Source: Psychromicrobium xiongbiense
Lineage (GTDB): Bacteria > Actinomycetota > Actinomycetes > Actinomycetales > Micrococcaceae
Length of the DNA stretch: 64,000 nt
Direction: 5' to 3'
NCBI RefSeq assembly: GCF_030271165.1
Contig: NZ_JASSZH010000017.1
Span: forward strand, 58,620 to 122,619
Shown: positions 56,825-64,000 of the stretch, one piece after another
How positions within the stretch are numbered: the first letter of the stretch is position 1
How the letters are laid out: every line of letters begins with the position of its first letter
Program-made: the position numbers and the translations under genes
Notes under the pieces: model-generated
What the model was told of the DNA's origin: nothing
What the model saw: only the letters and a program-made list of their open reading frames with translations
Database searches by the model: none

Positions 56825-58123
56825 ATGACCGAAAGCCCCGTCAGGGAAACCAGGAATGCATCACTGCATTACGGAGACGGAACTCTCGACCTCCGGCGGA
56901 TCGCCGCAGTCGAGGGCAATGACGGCTACGACGTATCGAAGCTGCTGAGCACCACCGGTGCCGTGACCTACGATCCCGGCTTTGTGAACACTGCCGCGAC
57001 GACATCGGCCATCACCTTCATTGACGGTGACGCCGGCATCCTGCGTTACCGGGGGTACCCGATCGAGGAGCTGGCGCAGAACTCCAGTTTCCTGGAGACC
57101 TCCTACCTGTTGATTTACGGGAACCTGCCCACCGCGGCTGAGCTGGCAGCCTTTGATCAGAAGATCCGGCGCCATACACTGCTGCACGAGGAGCTCAAGG
57201 GCTTCTTCGGCGGCTTCCCGCGGGATGCGCACCCCATGCCGGTATTGTCCTCTGCCGTCTCGGCGCTGTCCACGTTCTACCAGGATTCGCTGGACCCCTT
57301 TGATGATGATCAGGTGGAGCTTTCCACGATCCGCCTGATGGCAAAGCTTCCGGTGATCGCCGCCTACGCGCATAAGAAGTCGATCGGGCAGGCCATGCTC
57401 TACCCTGACAACTCGATGAACCTGGTGGAGAACTTCCTGCGGCTGTGCTTCGGTCTGCCGGCTGAGCCGTATGAGCTGGATCCGGTGATGGTCAAGGCTC
57501 TTGACCTGCTGCTGATCCTGCACGCGGACCATGAGCAGAACTGCTCCACCTCCACGGTGCGCCTGGTGGGAAGTTCCAATGCGAATATGTTCGCCTCGAT
57601 CTCCGCGGGTGTGAACGCGCTCTTCGGCCCGCTGCATGGCGGTGCCAATGAGGCTGTGCTGAACATGCTTCGCCAGATCCAGGCCAGCGGCGAGCCCGTG
57701 GAGAAGTTCGTCCAGCGGGTCAAGAACAAAGAAGACGGCATTAAGCTCATGGGCTTCGGCCACCGGGTCTACAAGAACTACGACCCGCGGGCCAAGATCG
57801 TCAAGGCCACCGCGAACGAGATCCTGTCCCGGCTGGGTGGCAATGACGAGCTGCTCGACATCGCCATGAAGCTCGAAGAGACTGCGCTGACCGATCAGTA
57901 CTTTGTTGACCGCCGTCTCTACCCCAATGTGGACTTCTACACCGGCGTGATCTATAAGGCGATGGGGTTCCCGGAGAAGATGTTCACGGTGCTCTTTGCC
58001 ATGGGTCGTCTGCCAGGCTGGATCGCTCAGTGGCGCGAGATGATCAAGGACCCGGCCACCAAGATCGGGCGCCCGCGTCAGCTGTATGTGGGCGAGCCGG
58101 AGCGCGCGTACCCCTCGCGCTGA
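56825..58123 (+). CDS. gltA: Citrate synthase
   Basis: 432 residues, type II (hexameric-like) citrate synthase. N-terminal YITFIDGDAGILRYRGYPIE-type segment (FIDGDAGILRYRGYPIEELA), then LHADHEQNCSTSTVRLVGSS with the first catalytic His, GPLHGGANEAVLNML with the second, and MGFGHRVYKNYDPRAKI with the third His/Asp region. RRLYPNVDFYTGVIYKAMGF is the substrate-Arg region. Condenses oxaloacetate and acetyl-CoA at the entry of the TCA cycle. AAGGGAAC precedes the ATG. Confidence 0.97.
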   Translation: MTESPVRETRNASLHYGDGTLDLRRIAAVEGNDGYDVSKLLSTTGAVTYDPGFVNTAATTSAITFIDGDAGILRYRGYPIEELAQNSSFLETSYLLIYGNLPTAAELAAFDQKIRRHTLLHEELKGFFGGFPRDAHPMPVLSSAVSALSTFYQDSLDPFDDDQVELSTIRLMAKLPVIAAYAHKKSIGQAMLYPDNSMNLVENFLRLCFGLPAEPYELDPVMVKALDLLLILHADHEQNCSTSTVRLVGSSNANMFASISAGVNALFGPLHGGANEAVLNMLRQIQASGEPVEKFVQRVKNKEDGIKLMGFGHRVYKNYDPRAKIVKATANEILSRLGGNDELLDIAMKLEETALTDQYFVDRRLYPNVDFYTGVIYKAMGFPEKMFTVLFAMGRLPGWIAQWREMIKDPATKIGRPRQLYVGEPERAYPSR

Positions 58124-58154
58124 GTCTTCCTGGTACTGAGTCTTCCTGATACTG

Positions 58155-58204
58155 CGGAGGCCCTGTCGCTGAACAATATTCAGTGACAGGGCCTCCGATG
58201 TTTT
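58155..58204 (+). terminator. Intrinsic terminator between gltA and galE
   Basis: CGGAGGCCCTGTC(G)CTGAA pairs with TTCAG(T)GACAGGGCCTCCG around CAATA, followed by ATGTTTT. It has a good stem plus a short T-tract, so it is a real factor-independent terminator for gltA; the stem can also serve galE, which converges from the right. A duplicated ACTGAGTCTTCCTG precedes it. Confidence 0.85.
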
Positions 58205-59219
58205 AAGCGTCCTGGTAGCCCTGAGGGTTGTTCTTCTGCCAGCGCCAGTGGTCTTCGCACATCTGGTCCAGGGTCTTGGTGGTGGACCAGCCCAGGTCCG
58301 CCAGAGCCGCCGAGGGATCGGCCCAGAAGGCCGGGAGATCGCCGGGGCGACGTGCGGTGATCTCGTAGGGCAGCTCATGCCCTACAGCCCGTTCAAAGGA
58401 GTGCAGAACGTCCAGCACCGAACTGCCGATGCCGGAGCCGAGGTTCCAGCGGAAGACGCCCAGATGTGAGGCGACGTAGTCCAAGGCGGCAACGTGACCG
58501 TCCGCCAGGTCCATGACGTGGATGTAGTCACGCAGGGCGGTACCGTCCGGGGTGTCGTAATCGGCACCGAAGACCATGAGCTTCTCGCGGCGGCCCACCG
58601 CTACCTGGGCGATGAAGGGCACCAGGTTATTGGGGATGCCGAGGGGATCCTCGCCGATCCGGCCTGAGGGGTGAGCGCCCACCGGGTTGAAGTAGCGCAG
58701 CAGGGCGATCCGCCAGCGGGCATCGGCCGCACCGAGGTCGGAGAGGATGTCCTCGATGTGCTCTTTCGTCCGGCCGTAGGGATTGTCGGAACCGATCTCC
58801 ATCTTCTCGATGTACGGGTACGGATTCTGACCGCCGTAAACTGTCGCGGAGGAGGAGAAGACGATGGTGCGCACCCCGTGGGCGTCCATCGCCCGGAGCA
58901 GATTGATCGTTCCGGTGACGTTGTTGTGGTAGTAACGCAAGGGCTGCTGGGTGGATTCGCCCACTGCCTTGAGCCCGGCAAAGTGGATCACAGCATCCAC
59001 CGGTTCGCTGGCGAAGAGTTCGTTGAGTGCGGCTTCGTCGAGCAGGTCCACCTGGTGGAAGGTCACCGACTTTCCGGTGAGCTCCTCGACGCGGCGCAGG
59101 GACTCTGCGGAAGAGTTGACCAGGTTGTCCAGCACACTGACCTCGTGACCGGCTTCGAGCAGAGTGAGAACCGTGTGGGAGCCGATATATCCGCTGCCTC
59201 CGGTGACAAGTACCTTCAT
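58203..59219 (-). CDS. galE: UDP-glucose 4-epimerase
   Basis: 338 residues, extended SDR. VTGGSGYIGSHTVLTLLEAG is the NAD loop, IHFAGLKAVGESTQ the next conserved block, VFSSSATVYG supplies the Ser, and NPYGRTKEHIE the Y-x-x-x-K. YFNPVGAHPSGRIGEDP and LRDYIHVMDLADGHVAAL complete the substrate site. It interconverts UDP-glucose and UDP-galactose for envelope polysaccharides or galactose use. No Leloir genes are adjacent. Confidence 0.96.
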   Translation of the reverse strand: MKVLVTGGSGYIGSHTVLTLLEAGHEVSVLDNLVNSSAESLRRVEELTGKSVTFHQVDLLDEAALNELFASEPVDAVIHFAGLKAVGESTQQPLRYYHNNVTGTINLLRAMDAHGVRTIVFSSSATVYGGQNPYPYIEKMEIGSDNPYGRTKEHIEDILSDLGAADARWRIALLRYFNPVGAHPSGRIGEDPLGIPNNLVPFIAQVAVGRREKLMVFGADYDTPDGTALRDYIHVMDLADGHVAALDYVASHLGVFRWNLGSGIGSSVLDVLHSFERAVGHELPYEITARRPGDLPAFWADPSAALADLGWSTTKTLDQMCEDHWRWQKNNPQGYQDA

Positions 59220-59267
59220 GGTTTCAGCCTACCGGCCGCGTACTGCGATTCCCCTCCCAACTACTGC

Positions 59268-60134
59268 TCAGCTGGGTTTCTGCACCGTGATGATGACCTC
59301 GGTGTCACTCGGGACACCACCGCTGACCCAGCCGCGGTTGGTGGCGCCATCGTTGTTTCCGCAGATCCAGTTCTCCCCGGCGAAGCTGACCTGAGAGAGG
59401 TTGAGTGATTGCGCGTTGGCCACGGCCCATTGAGCCATCGCCCAGGCGTAGCTTCCGCTGCTGGAAATCCGCACACCGGTGGGAGTGCTCTGTACGGTGA
59501 TCGATCCGAAATTCTGGCGTAAGGCAGCCTCAACGTCCGCAGGGGTCCCAGCGGCGGAGGGCGGATTCAGGGTACAGCTGAGGTTTCCGGTGGAGTTGCC
59601 GGTCAGTGCGGAAGCGAAGGCCCTCGCCATGGGCTCGTGCTGCCCATAGGCCAGCGGAAAGGCAGATCGCTGCACCGCTTGCCCGGCATCCGTCACCGCC
59701 ATGCTCTGATAGTTCGGCACCTTGAGCAGGGCATTGTAGAAAGCATTGATGGCGTACTCGGGGTTGAGGATCTGCTCCTTGGTGCCCCAGCCCTGGGACG
59801 GCCTCTGCTGGAACAGGCCCACCGAATCCAGATCCCCGTAGGTGATATTGCGGATCTTGGATTCCTGCATCGCCACGGCCAGGGCGATGGTCACCGCCCG
59901 CGGTGGGAGGTTCCGCCGGAGAGCGACCGAGGAGATCAGAGAGGCGTTCGCCGTCTGATCCGGAGCGAGCCGAAAGGTCCCGGCATCCGTTGAGGCGGAA
60001 CAGCCCACGGAGAGCGCCACGGGCCGCGCAGTGAAGAAGTTCATCGCCCACAGACCCGCGACGACGGCGAGCACCGCCACGAGTGCCGTGGAGAAGACCC
60101 ACAGCAAGGCGTGGCGGGCTGAGCGTCGGCTCAC
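59268..60134 (-). CDS. Transglycosylase-like secreted protein
   Basis: 288 residues. An N-terminal anchor (LLWVFSTALVAVLAVVAGLW) is followed by an all-helical domain: NLPPRAVTIALAVAMQESKI (conserved Glu as in the goose-lysozyme/SLT fold), GDLDSVGLFQQRPSQGWGTK and INAFYNALLKVPNYQSMAVT. This matches the actinobacterial lytic-transglycosylase-like proteins with E-S-K-L/I and Q-x-x-S-x-G-W-G motifs. The last 90 residues (IRISSSGSYAWAMAQWAVAN-type region) form a second domain. Probably cell-wall remodelling. Confidence 0.78.
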   Translation of the reverse strand: MSRRSARHALLWVFSTALVAVLAVVAGLWAMNFFTARPVALSVGCSASTDAGTFRLAPDQTANASLISSVALRRNLPPRAVTIALAVAMQESKIRNITYGDLDSVGLFQQRPSQGWGTKEQILNPEYAINAFYNALLKVPNYQSMAVTDAGQAVQRSAFPLAYGQHEPMARAFASALTGNSTGNLSCTLNPPSAAGTPADVEAALRQNFGSITVQSTPTGVRISSSGSYAWAMAQWAVANAQSLNLSQVSFAGENWICGNNDGATNRGWVSGGVPSDTEVIITVQKPS

Positions 60135-60185
60135 AGGGCCTGCTTTCCGGTCAGCTTTCCGAGGGACTTTCTGGTGGACGGCGCC

Positions 60186-61208
60186 TCAGTTGGCGTGCAG
60201 GGCGGCGTTCAGCTCCACGGTCTGTCCGAGCCGGGGGAGCACCTCCACCTCACCGGTGGTCGAATTGCGGCGGAACAGCAGGTTGGGCTGGCCGGACAGC
60301 TCCACGGCCTTGACGATCCGGGCAGTGGGCTCGCCATCGTCGTTCCGGGGGCCATGAACCCGCACACGGGTGCCAGCGGTCACGTAGAGGCCTGCCTCCA
60401 CGACGCTGTCATCGCCGATCGAGATGCCGACGCCGGAGTTGGCGCCCAGTAGCGCACGCTCGCCGATCACCACGCGCTGCGTTCCGCCGCCGGAGAGCAT
60501 ACCCATGATCGAGGCACCACCGCCTACATCTGAGCCCTCACCCACCACGACGCCCGCGGAGATACGGCCTTCCACCATGGAGTGACCCAGGGTCCCGGCG
60601 TTGAAGTTCACAAAACCTTCGTGCATCACGGTGGTGCCATCCGCCAGATGCGCACCCAGGCGCACCCGGTCGGCATCGGCGATGCGTACCCCGGTGGGCA
60701 GCACGTAGTCCACCATCCGCGGGAACTTGTCCACGCCGTAGACAGTCAGGGAGCCACGACGACGCAGTCTGGCCCGGGTCAGCTCAAAGCCTTCCGGCGA
60801 GCAGGGACCGGCGCTGGTCCACACCACATTGGGCAAGGCTGCGAAGATTCCGTCCAGATTGACGGTGTTCGGCTGGACCAGTCGATGGGAGAGCAGGTGC
60901 AGCCGAAGGTAGGCATCAGCGGTATCGGCAGGTGCGGCATTCAGGTCGATCTGCACGAAGACGACGCGCTGGCTGACGCCGCGATCCGGATCGGTGCCGA
61001 CCAGTTCGGCAAGTTCAGGGGCGGCCTGCTCGAGCTCGGTCGAGGCGGCGTCCCGGAGCGTCTCCGGCCCCAGTCCCAGCGCCGGAGCGGGGAACCAGAC
61101 ATCCAGAATGGTGCCGGAGTCGGTGATGGTGGCCAGGCCGGTGCCGTGGGCGGCACGGTGCTCGGTGAGGGGGAGTTCTGCGGTCGGGTCCGTCGGCAAG
61201 CTGCTCAT
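60186..61208 (-). CDS. dapD: Tetrahydrodipicolinate N-succinyltransferase
   Basis: 340 residues from the Met at 61208. The left-handed beta-helix of hexapeptide repeats is seen in VRIADADRVRLGAHLADGTT, VMHEGFVNFNAGTLGHSMVE and GRISAGVVVGEGSDVGGGAS. The length and the N-terminal domain (TGLATITDSGTILDVWFPAP) fit the actinobacterial DapD type, distinct from the short enterobacterial form. It succinylates tetrahydrodipicolinate using succinyl-CoA. Divergent from dapE (86-base gap). Confidence 0.95.
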   Translation of the reverse strand: MSSLPTDPTAELPLTEHRAAHGTGLATITDSGTILDVWFPAPALGLGPETLRDAASTELEQAAPELAELVGTDPDRGVSQRVVFVQIDLNAAPADTADAYLRLHLLSHRLVQPNTVNLDGIFAALPNVVWTSAGPCSPEGFELTRARLRRRGSLTVYGVDKFPRMVDYVLPTGVRIADADRVRLGAHLADGTTVMHEGFVNFNAGTLGHSMVEGRISAGVVVGEGSDVGGGASIMGMLSGGGTQRVVIGERALLGANSGVGISIGDDSVVEAGLYVTAGTRVRVHGPRNDDGEPTARIVKAVELSGQPNLLFRRNSTTGEVEVLPRLGQTVELNAALHAN

Positions 61209-61293
61209 GGCTCCATTCTCCCGTAGCGCGGCGGCGCTGACCAACTCCCGCCCGCCAACTGGTGTCGCCGGAGCGGCCGACTATTCTGGATCC

Positions 61294-62424
61294 ATGCCTT
61301 CTCACCCCGAACCTGCTCAGGACTCCACCCGCGAATCGCGGCCCCTTGACCTGCACGCTGACGTCGCCGTCCTGACCGCCGCTCTGCTGGATGTGGAAAG
61401 CGTCTCCGGGAATGAAGCGACCCTGGCCGATCAGGTGGAGCAGGCTCTGCGCGCACTGGGGCACCTGCAGATAACGCGCGATGGCGATGCGATCGTGGCG
61501 CGCACCGAGCTGGGCCGTGCCGAAAGGGTGATCCTGGCCGGACACCTCGACACCGTGCCGCTGCCCACCACGCCCGGAAGTCGCGGAACGGTGCCGTCCA
61601 GCTGGGAGGGTTCAGTCGGTGACGGCGTGCTGTACGGCCGTGGCGCGGTGGATATGAAGGGGGGAGTGGCCGTTCAACTGGCGCTCGCAGCCACCCTGAC
61701 CGAACCCATCCGGGATCTGACCTTCGTCTTTTACGACCATGAGGAAGTAGAGGCCTCGTTGAGCGGCCTGGCCCGGCTGGCCCGGAATCACCGCGAACTG
61801 CTGGACGCTGATTTCGGCATCCTGCTGGAACCGACCGATGGCGTCGTGGAAGGCGGCTGTAACGGGACCATGCGCTTTGAAGCGCGGACCCGGGGTCAGG
61901 CGGCGCACTCGGCACGAGCCTGGATGGGCCACAATGCGATTCACGATGCAGCGGAGATCCTGAGCAGGCTGCGTGACTATGATCCGCTGACCGTCGCGGT
62001 GGACGGCCTGGATTACCGGGAGAGCCTGAATGCGGTGAAAATTCGGGGTGGCATCGCGGGGAACGTGATCCCGGATGAGGCGGTGGTGGAGATCAACTAT
62101 CGCTTTGCGCCGGATAAGTCGCTGGACCAGGCGGAGGCTGTGGTCCGCGAACTGCTGGAGGGGTTTGAGCTGGACCGTACGGATGCCGCTCCTGGAGCCC
62201 GTCCCGGCCTGGATCAGCCTGCTGCCGCGGCTTTTGTGGCGGCCGTGGGCGGCCAGCCGAAGCCCAAATTCGGCTGGACCGATGTGGCACGGCTGGGCCA
62301 GCTCGGGATCCCTGCGGTGAACTTCGGGCCGGGGGATGCTCTGCTGGCGCACAGCGACGACGAACACGTCAGCGGCCAGGCAGTCCGTGACTGCCTGGCC
62401 GCCCTGACCCGCTGGTTGAGCTGA
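61294..62424 (+). CDS. dapE: Succinyl-diaminopimelate desuccinylase
   Basis: 376 residues, M20 metallopeptidase fold. VILAGHLDTVPLPTT gives the first zinc His and Asp, RGAVDMKGGVAVQLALAAT the bridging Asp, and FYDHEEVEASLSGLARL the catalytic Glu pair (E-E). LLEPTDGVVEGGCNGTMRFE and GFGPGDALLAHSDDEHVSG-type C-terminus (NFGPGDALLAHSDDEHVSGQ) contain further zinc ligands. It removes succinate to give LL-diaminopimelate. The ATG at 61294 lies in the dapD/dapE divergent gap; the open frame extends further upstream antisense to dapD. Confidence 0.95.
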   Translation: MPSHPEPAQDSTRESRPLDLHADVAVLTAALLDVESVSGNEATLADQVEQALRALGHLQITRDGDAIVARTELGRAERVILAGHLDTVPLPTTPGSRGTVPSSWEGSVGDGVLYGRGAVDMKGGVAVQLALAATLTEPIRDLTFVFYDHEEVEASLSGLARLARNHRELLDADFGILLEPTDGVVEGGCNGTMRFEARTRGQAAHSARAWMGHNAIHDAAEILSRLRDYDPLTVAVDGLDYRESLNAVKIRGGIAGNVIPDEAVVEINYRFAPDKSLDQAEAVVRELLEGFELDRTDAAPGARPGLDQPAAAAFVAAVGGQPKPKFGWTDVARLGQLGIPAVNFGPGDALLAHSDDEHVSGQAVRDCLAALTRWLS

Positions 62425-62435
62425 GGTTCTGCCCC

Positions 62436-63311
62436 TTATACGGTGCCGTTCGAGTCCAGGGTTCCTGCGCCCGGTACAGCGGGGGTGGCCCGGGTGGAGA
62501 CCTTTGGGCTGCGCCGCAGCCGGGACTCCGCGTACTTTGCCAGACCCGCCAGGATGAGACAGCAGCCCACGTACATTGAGCCACCGATGATGGCCGCGGG
62601 GATGTACGGCGTCTGATACTGCGTCTGCCCACCGTAGAAGCTGATCTGGTACAGCAGCTCCTGGTAGGTGATGATGAAGCCGATCGAGGTGTCCTTGAGC
62701 GTCACGACCAGCTGGGCGATGATCACCGGGAGCATGGTGCGCACCGCCTGCGGCAACAGAATGATCGTCATCACGGACGTCTTGCGCAGGCCCAGGGCGT
62801 ATGCGGCTTCACTCTGGCCCTTCGGAATGGCCCGGATGCCCGCCCGGAACACCTCCGCAAGCACGGAGCCGTTGTAGAGGATCAGGCTGGTGACCACCGC
62901 GATATACGGCGTCATACCCTGCACGCCCACCGAGGGCAGGCCGTAGAACATGATCGCCATCAGGATCAGCAGCGGGATGGCGCGGAACAACTCCGTGATC
63001 CACCCCACCGGCAGGGAAATCCAGCGTCGCTCGGAGAGCCGGCCGACGGCCAGCACCATACCGAGGATGAGCGAGCCGACGGCTGCCACCGCGAAGGCGC
63101 TCAGCGTGGCACCCAGCCCCTTGAGCAGGGTCTGTTGTACCAGGGGAGCGGAGAACAGGCTCCACTTCTTGGCGTTGAACTGGCCGCTTTCCGCGAATTT
63201 GTAGATCACGAAGGCCAGGAACGCCAGGATCACCACGATGGTGAGGACGCCGAGCACCCTGTTCCGGGTGATGGCTTTGCGCCCCGGAGCATCGAAAAGA
63301 ACTGAACTCAT
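62436..63311 (-). CDS. Amino-acid ABC transporter permease (GluD-type)
   Basis: 291 residues, HisM/GlnP family. LLKGLGATLSAFAVAAVGSL, then ELFRAIPLLILMAIMFYGLP, and the ATPase-contact loop EVFRAGIRAIPKGQSEAAYALGL with ILLPQAVRTMLPVIIAQLV are characteristic. The C-terminal 30 residues are polar. The ATG at 63311 overlaps the gluC stop (TGATG), so the two are co-translated. Glutamate or a similar polar amino acid is the likely cargo by analogy with gluABCD. Confidence 0.92.
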   Translation of the reverse strand: MSSVLFDAPGRKAITRNRVLGVLTIVVILAFLAFVIYKFAESGQFNAKKWSLFSAPLVQQTLLKGLGATLSAFAVAAVGSLILGMVLAVGRLSERRWISLPVGWITELFRAIPLLILMAIMFYGLPSVGVQGMTPYIAVVTSLILYNGSVLAEVFRAGIRAIPKGQSEAAYALGLRKTSVMTIILLPQAVRTMLPVIIAQLVVTLKDTSIGFIITYQELLYQISFYGGQTQYQTPYIPAAIIGGSMYVGCCLILAGLAKYAESRLRRSPKVSTRATPAVPGAGTLDSNGTV

Positions 63312-63955
63312 CAGGACACCGCCCATTTCTTCTCAAGAGTGCGTTGTAGCCAGCTCAGCAGGAACACCAGAATCACAAAGCCCAGGGCCACCCACAGAAG
63401 GCTCTGCATGGCCGGGTAGCCGCGCTCGGAGAGGTTCGAGCGGATGGCGCCGGCCTCCATGACGGAGAACCCGGCAGCCACGGTGGTGTTCTTCAGCAGG
63501 GCGATCAGCACGCTCATCAGCGGCGGGACCACGGCCCGGATCGCCTGCGGCATGACCACCAGGCTCATGGTCTGGCTGAAGGGCAGGCCGATGGCGCGAG
63601 CCGCCTCCGCCTGGCCGATCGGCACGGTGTTGATCCCGGCCCGGATGGCCTCTGCGACATAGGTCGCGGTGTACAGGGACAGTGCGATGATGGCGAGCGG
63701 GACGAAGCCAGGATTGGGGAAATTCAGCCGGGGCAGGCCGAACACCATGACCAGGAACACCAAGGTCAGCGGCGTATTGCGCACGGTGTTGACGTAGAAC
63801 GTGCCCAGGGCGCGCATCGGGGTGACCGGAGAGACGCGCAGGGTGGCGACGATGGTACCCAGAATCAGCGCGAAGATGGCGGAGAAAAAGAACAGGATGA
63901 TCGTGTTCTTGAAACCTTCGCTGAAAAGATCAAGATTATCGGTCAGCGTATTCAC
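63311..63955 (-). CDS. Amino-acid ABC transporter permease (GluC-type)
   Basis: 214 residues from a GTG. GFKNTIILFFFSAIFALILG is the first TM segment, NTVRNTPLTLVFLVMVFGLP the second, and EAIRAGINTVPIGQAEAARAIGL with VVMPQAIRAVVPPLMSVLIA the EAA loop. It pairs with the downstream GluD-type permease in one membrane complex. The binding protein and ATPase genes are expected beyond the window edge. A stop in another frame overlaps the GTG (GTGA), hinting at coupling to an upstream gene. Confidence 0.92.
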   Translation of the reverse strand: MNTLTDNLDLFSEGFKNTIILFFFSAIFALILGTIVATLRVSPVTPMRALGTFYVNTVRNTPLTLVFLVMVFGLPRLNFPNPGFVPLAIIALSLYTATYVAEAIRAGINTVPIGQAEAARAIGLPFSQTMSLVVMPQAIRAVVPPLMSVLIALLKNTTVAAGFSVMEAGAIRSNLSERGYPAMQSLLWVALGFVILVFLLSWLQRTLEKKWAVS

Positions 63956-64000
63956 AGCAGTGGCTCGCTTTCGAAGAGGAGTGCCGTGGGGGGGCCGCCC
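63952..64000 (-). CDS. Possible C-terminal end of the upstream transporter gene (partial)
   Basis: On the minus strand a frame open at the window edge ends in TALLFESEPLL-stop, with its TGA overlapping the gluC GTG. The overlap suggests a co-translated upstream gene, perhaps the binding protein, but 15 codons are too few to identify it and it may be intergenic. Confidence 0.25.
   Translation of the reverse strand, partial: GGPPTALLFESEPLL

Noticed and set aside
56861..58378. 505-codon open frame on the minus strand
   Set aside because: It is antisense to citrate synthase; high-GC third-position bias keeps the frame open. No recognisable domain.
1..64000. CRISPR arrays, rRNA and tRNA genes, a phage integrase or a complete prophage
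   Set aside because: Reading both strands showed no regularly spaced repeats, no tRNA cloverleaf-like CCA-end patterns next to genes, and no integrase signature. This is by eye, so a short tRNA could have been missed.

Overview
The window is high-GC actinobacterial DNA, most like a member of the Micrococcaceae (Arthrobacter and relatives). This rests on gene content: mycothiol deacetylase MshB, the succinylase branch of the diaminopimelate pathway (dapC, dapD, dapE), a typA-mshB-fdxA-dapC order, leaderless starts and an LAxTG-type surface protein. Genus is not claimed. No rRNA, tRNA or CRISPR array was seen.

Layout. 1-4812 is core: an MDR oxidoreductase, ispH, rmuC and ychF. 4813-11346 is accessory. 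The last codons of ychF recur in degenerate form at about 7669-7695, 8077-8103 and 11320-11346. I read this as successive integrations at the ychF 3' end. The cargo is toxin-antitoxin-like (winged-helix/nucleotidyltransferase plus HEPN, an orphan AbiEi antitoxin with a truncated AbiEii, an XRE-like fragment), plus a HAD hydrolase, a VOC protein with a TipA-type MerR regulator, and IS3 and IS481 remnants; no integrase is present. 11588-24000 holds mixed enzymes and regulators: a conserved-TM-helix channel-like protein, an LGFP-repeat exoprotein, a cyclase-like protein, an epimerase/TetR pair, GNAT, RidA, a luciferase-like monooxygenase, rifampin ADP-ribosyltransferase and a hydrolase. 24071-30900 is an eroding stretch with a condensation-domain/GNAT fusion, a GNAT-MntA chimera followed by HepT, a broken GNAT, a PRD fragment and a frameshifted MFS gene. 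30926-33865 encodes a Tat-exported, sortase-anchored polysaccharide lyase family 8 enzyme.

34916-42212 is a complete oligopeptide-type ABC importer: lipoprotein, two permeases and a double ATPase. It is followed by an SGNH hydrolase, typA and an mshB fused to a membrane domain. 46863-55001 holds ArsR/MFS, a large family 39-like glycosyltransferase, a ThiD/PdxK-type kinase and an MHS transporter with an FAH-family hydrolase. From 55225 the core resumes: fdxA-dapC, gltA, galE, a transglycosylase-like exoprotein, divergent dapD/dapE and the gluCD permeases of an amino-acid importer, cut by the window end.

The most interesting features are the array of ychF-end repeats, the two nucleotidyltransferase/HEPN modules (one with an acetyltransferase grafted on), the C-domain/GNAT fusion, and long perfect hairpins at 34043-34113 and 55013-55065. 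Several genes are visibly broken, and short tandem duplications are common, suggesting ongoing erosion of the accessory part.
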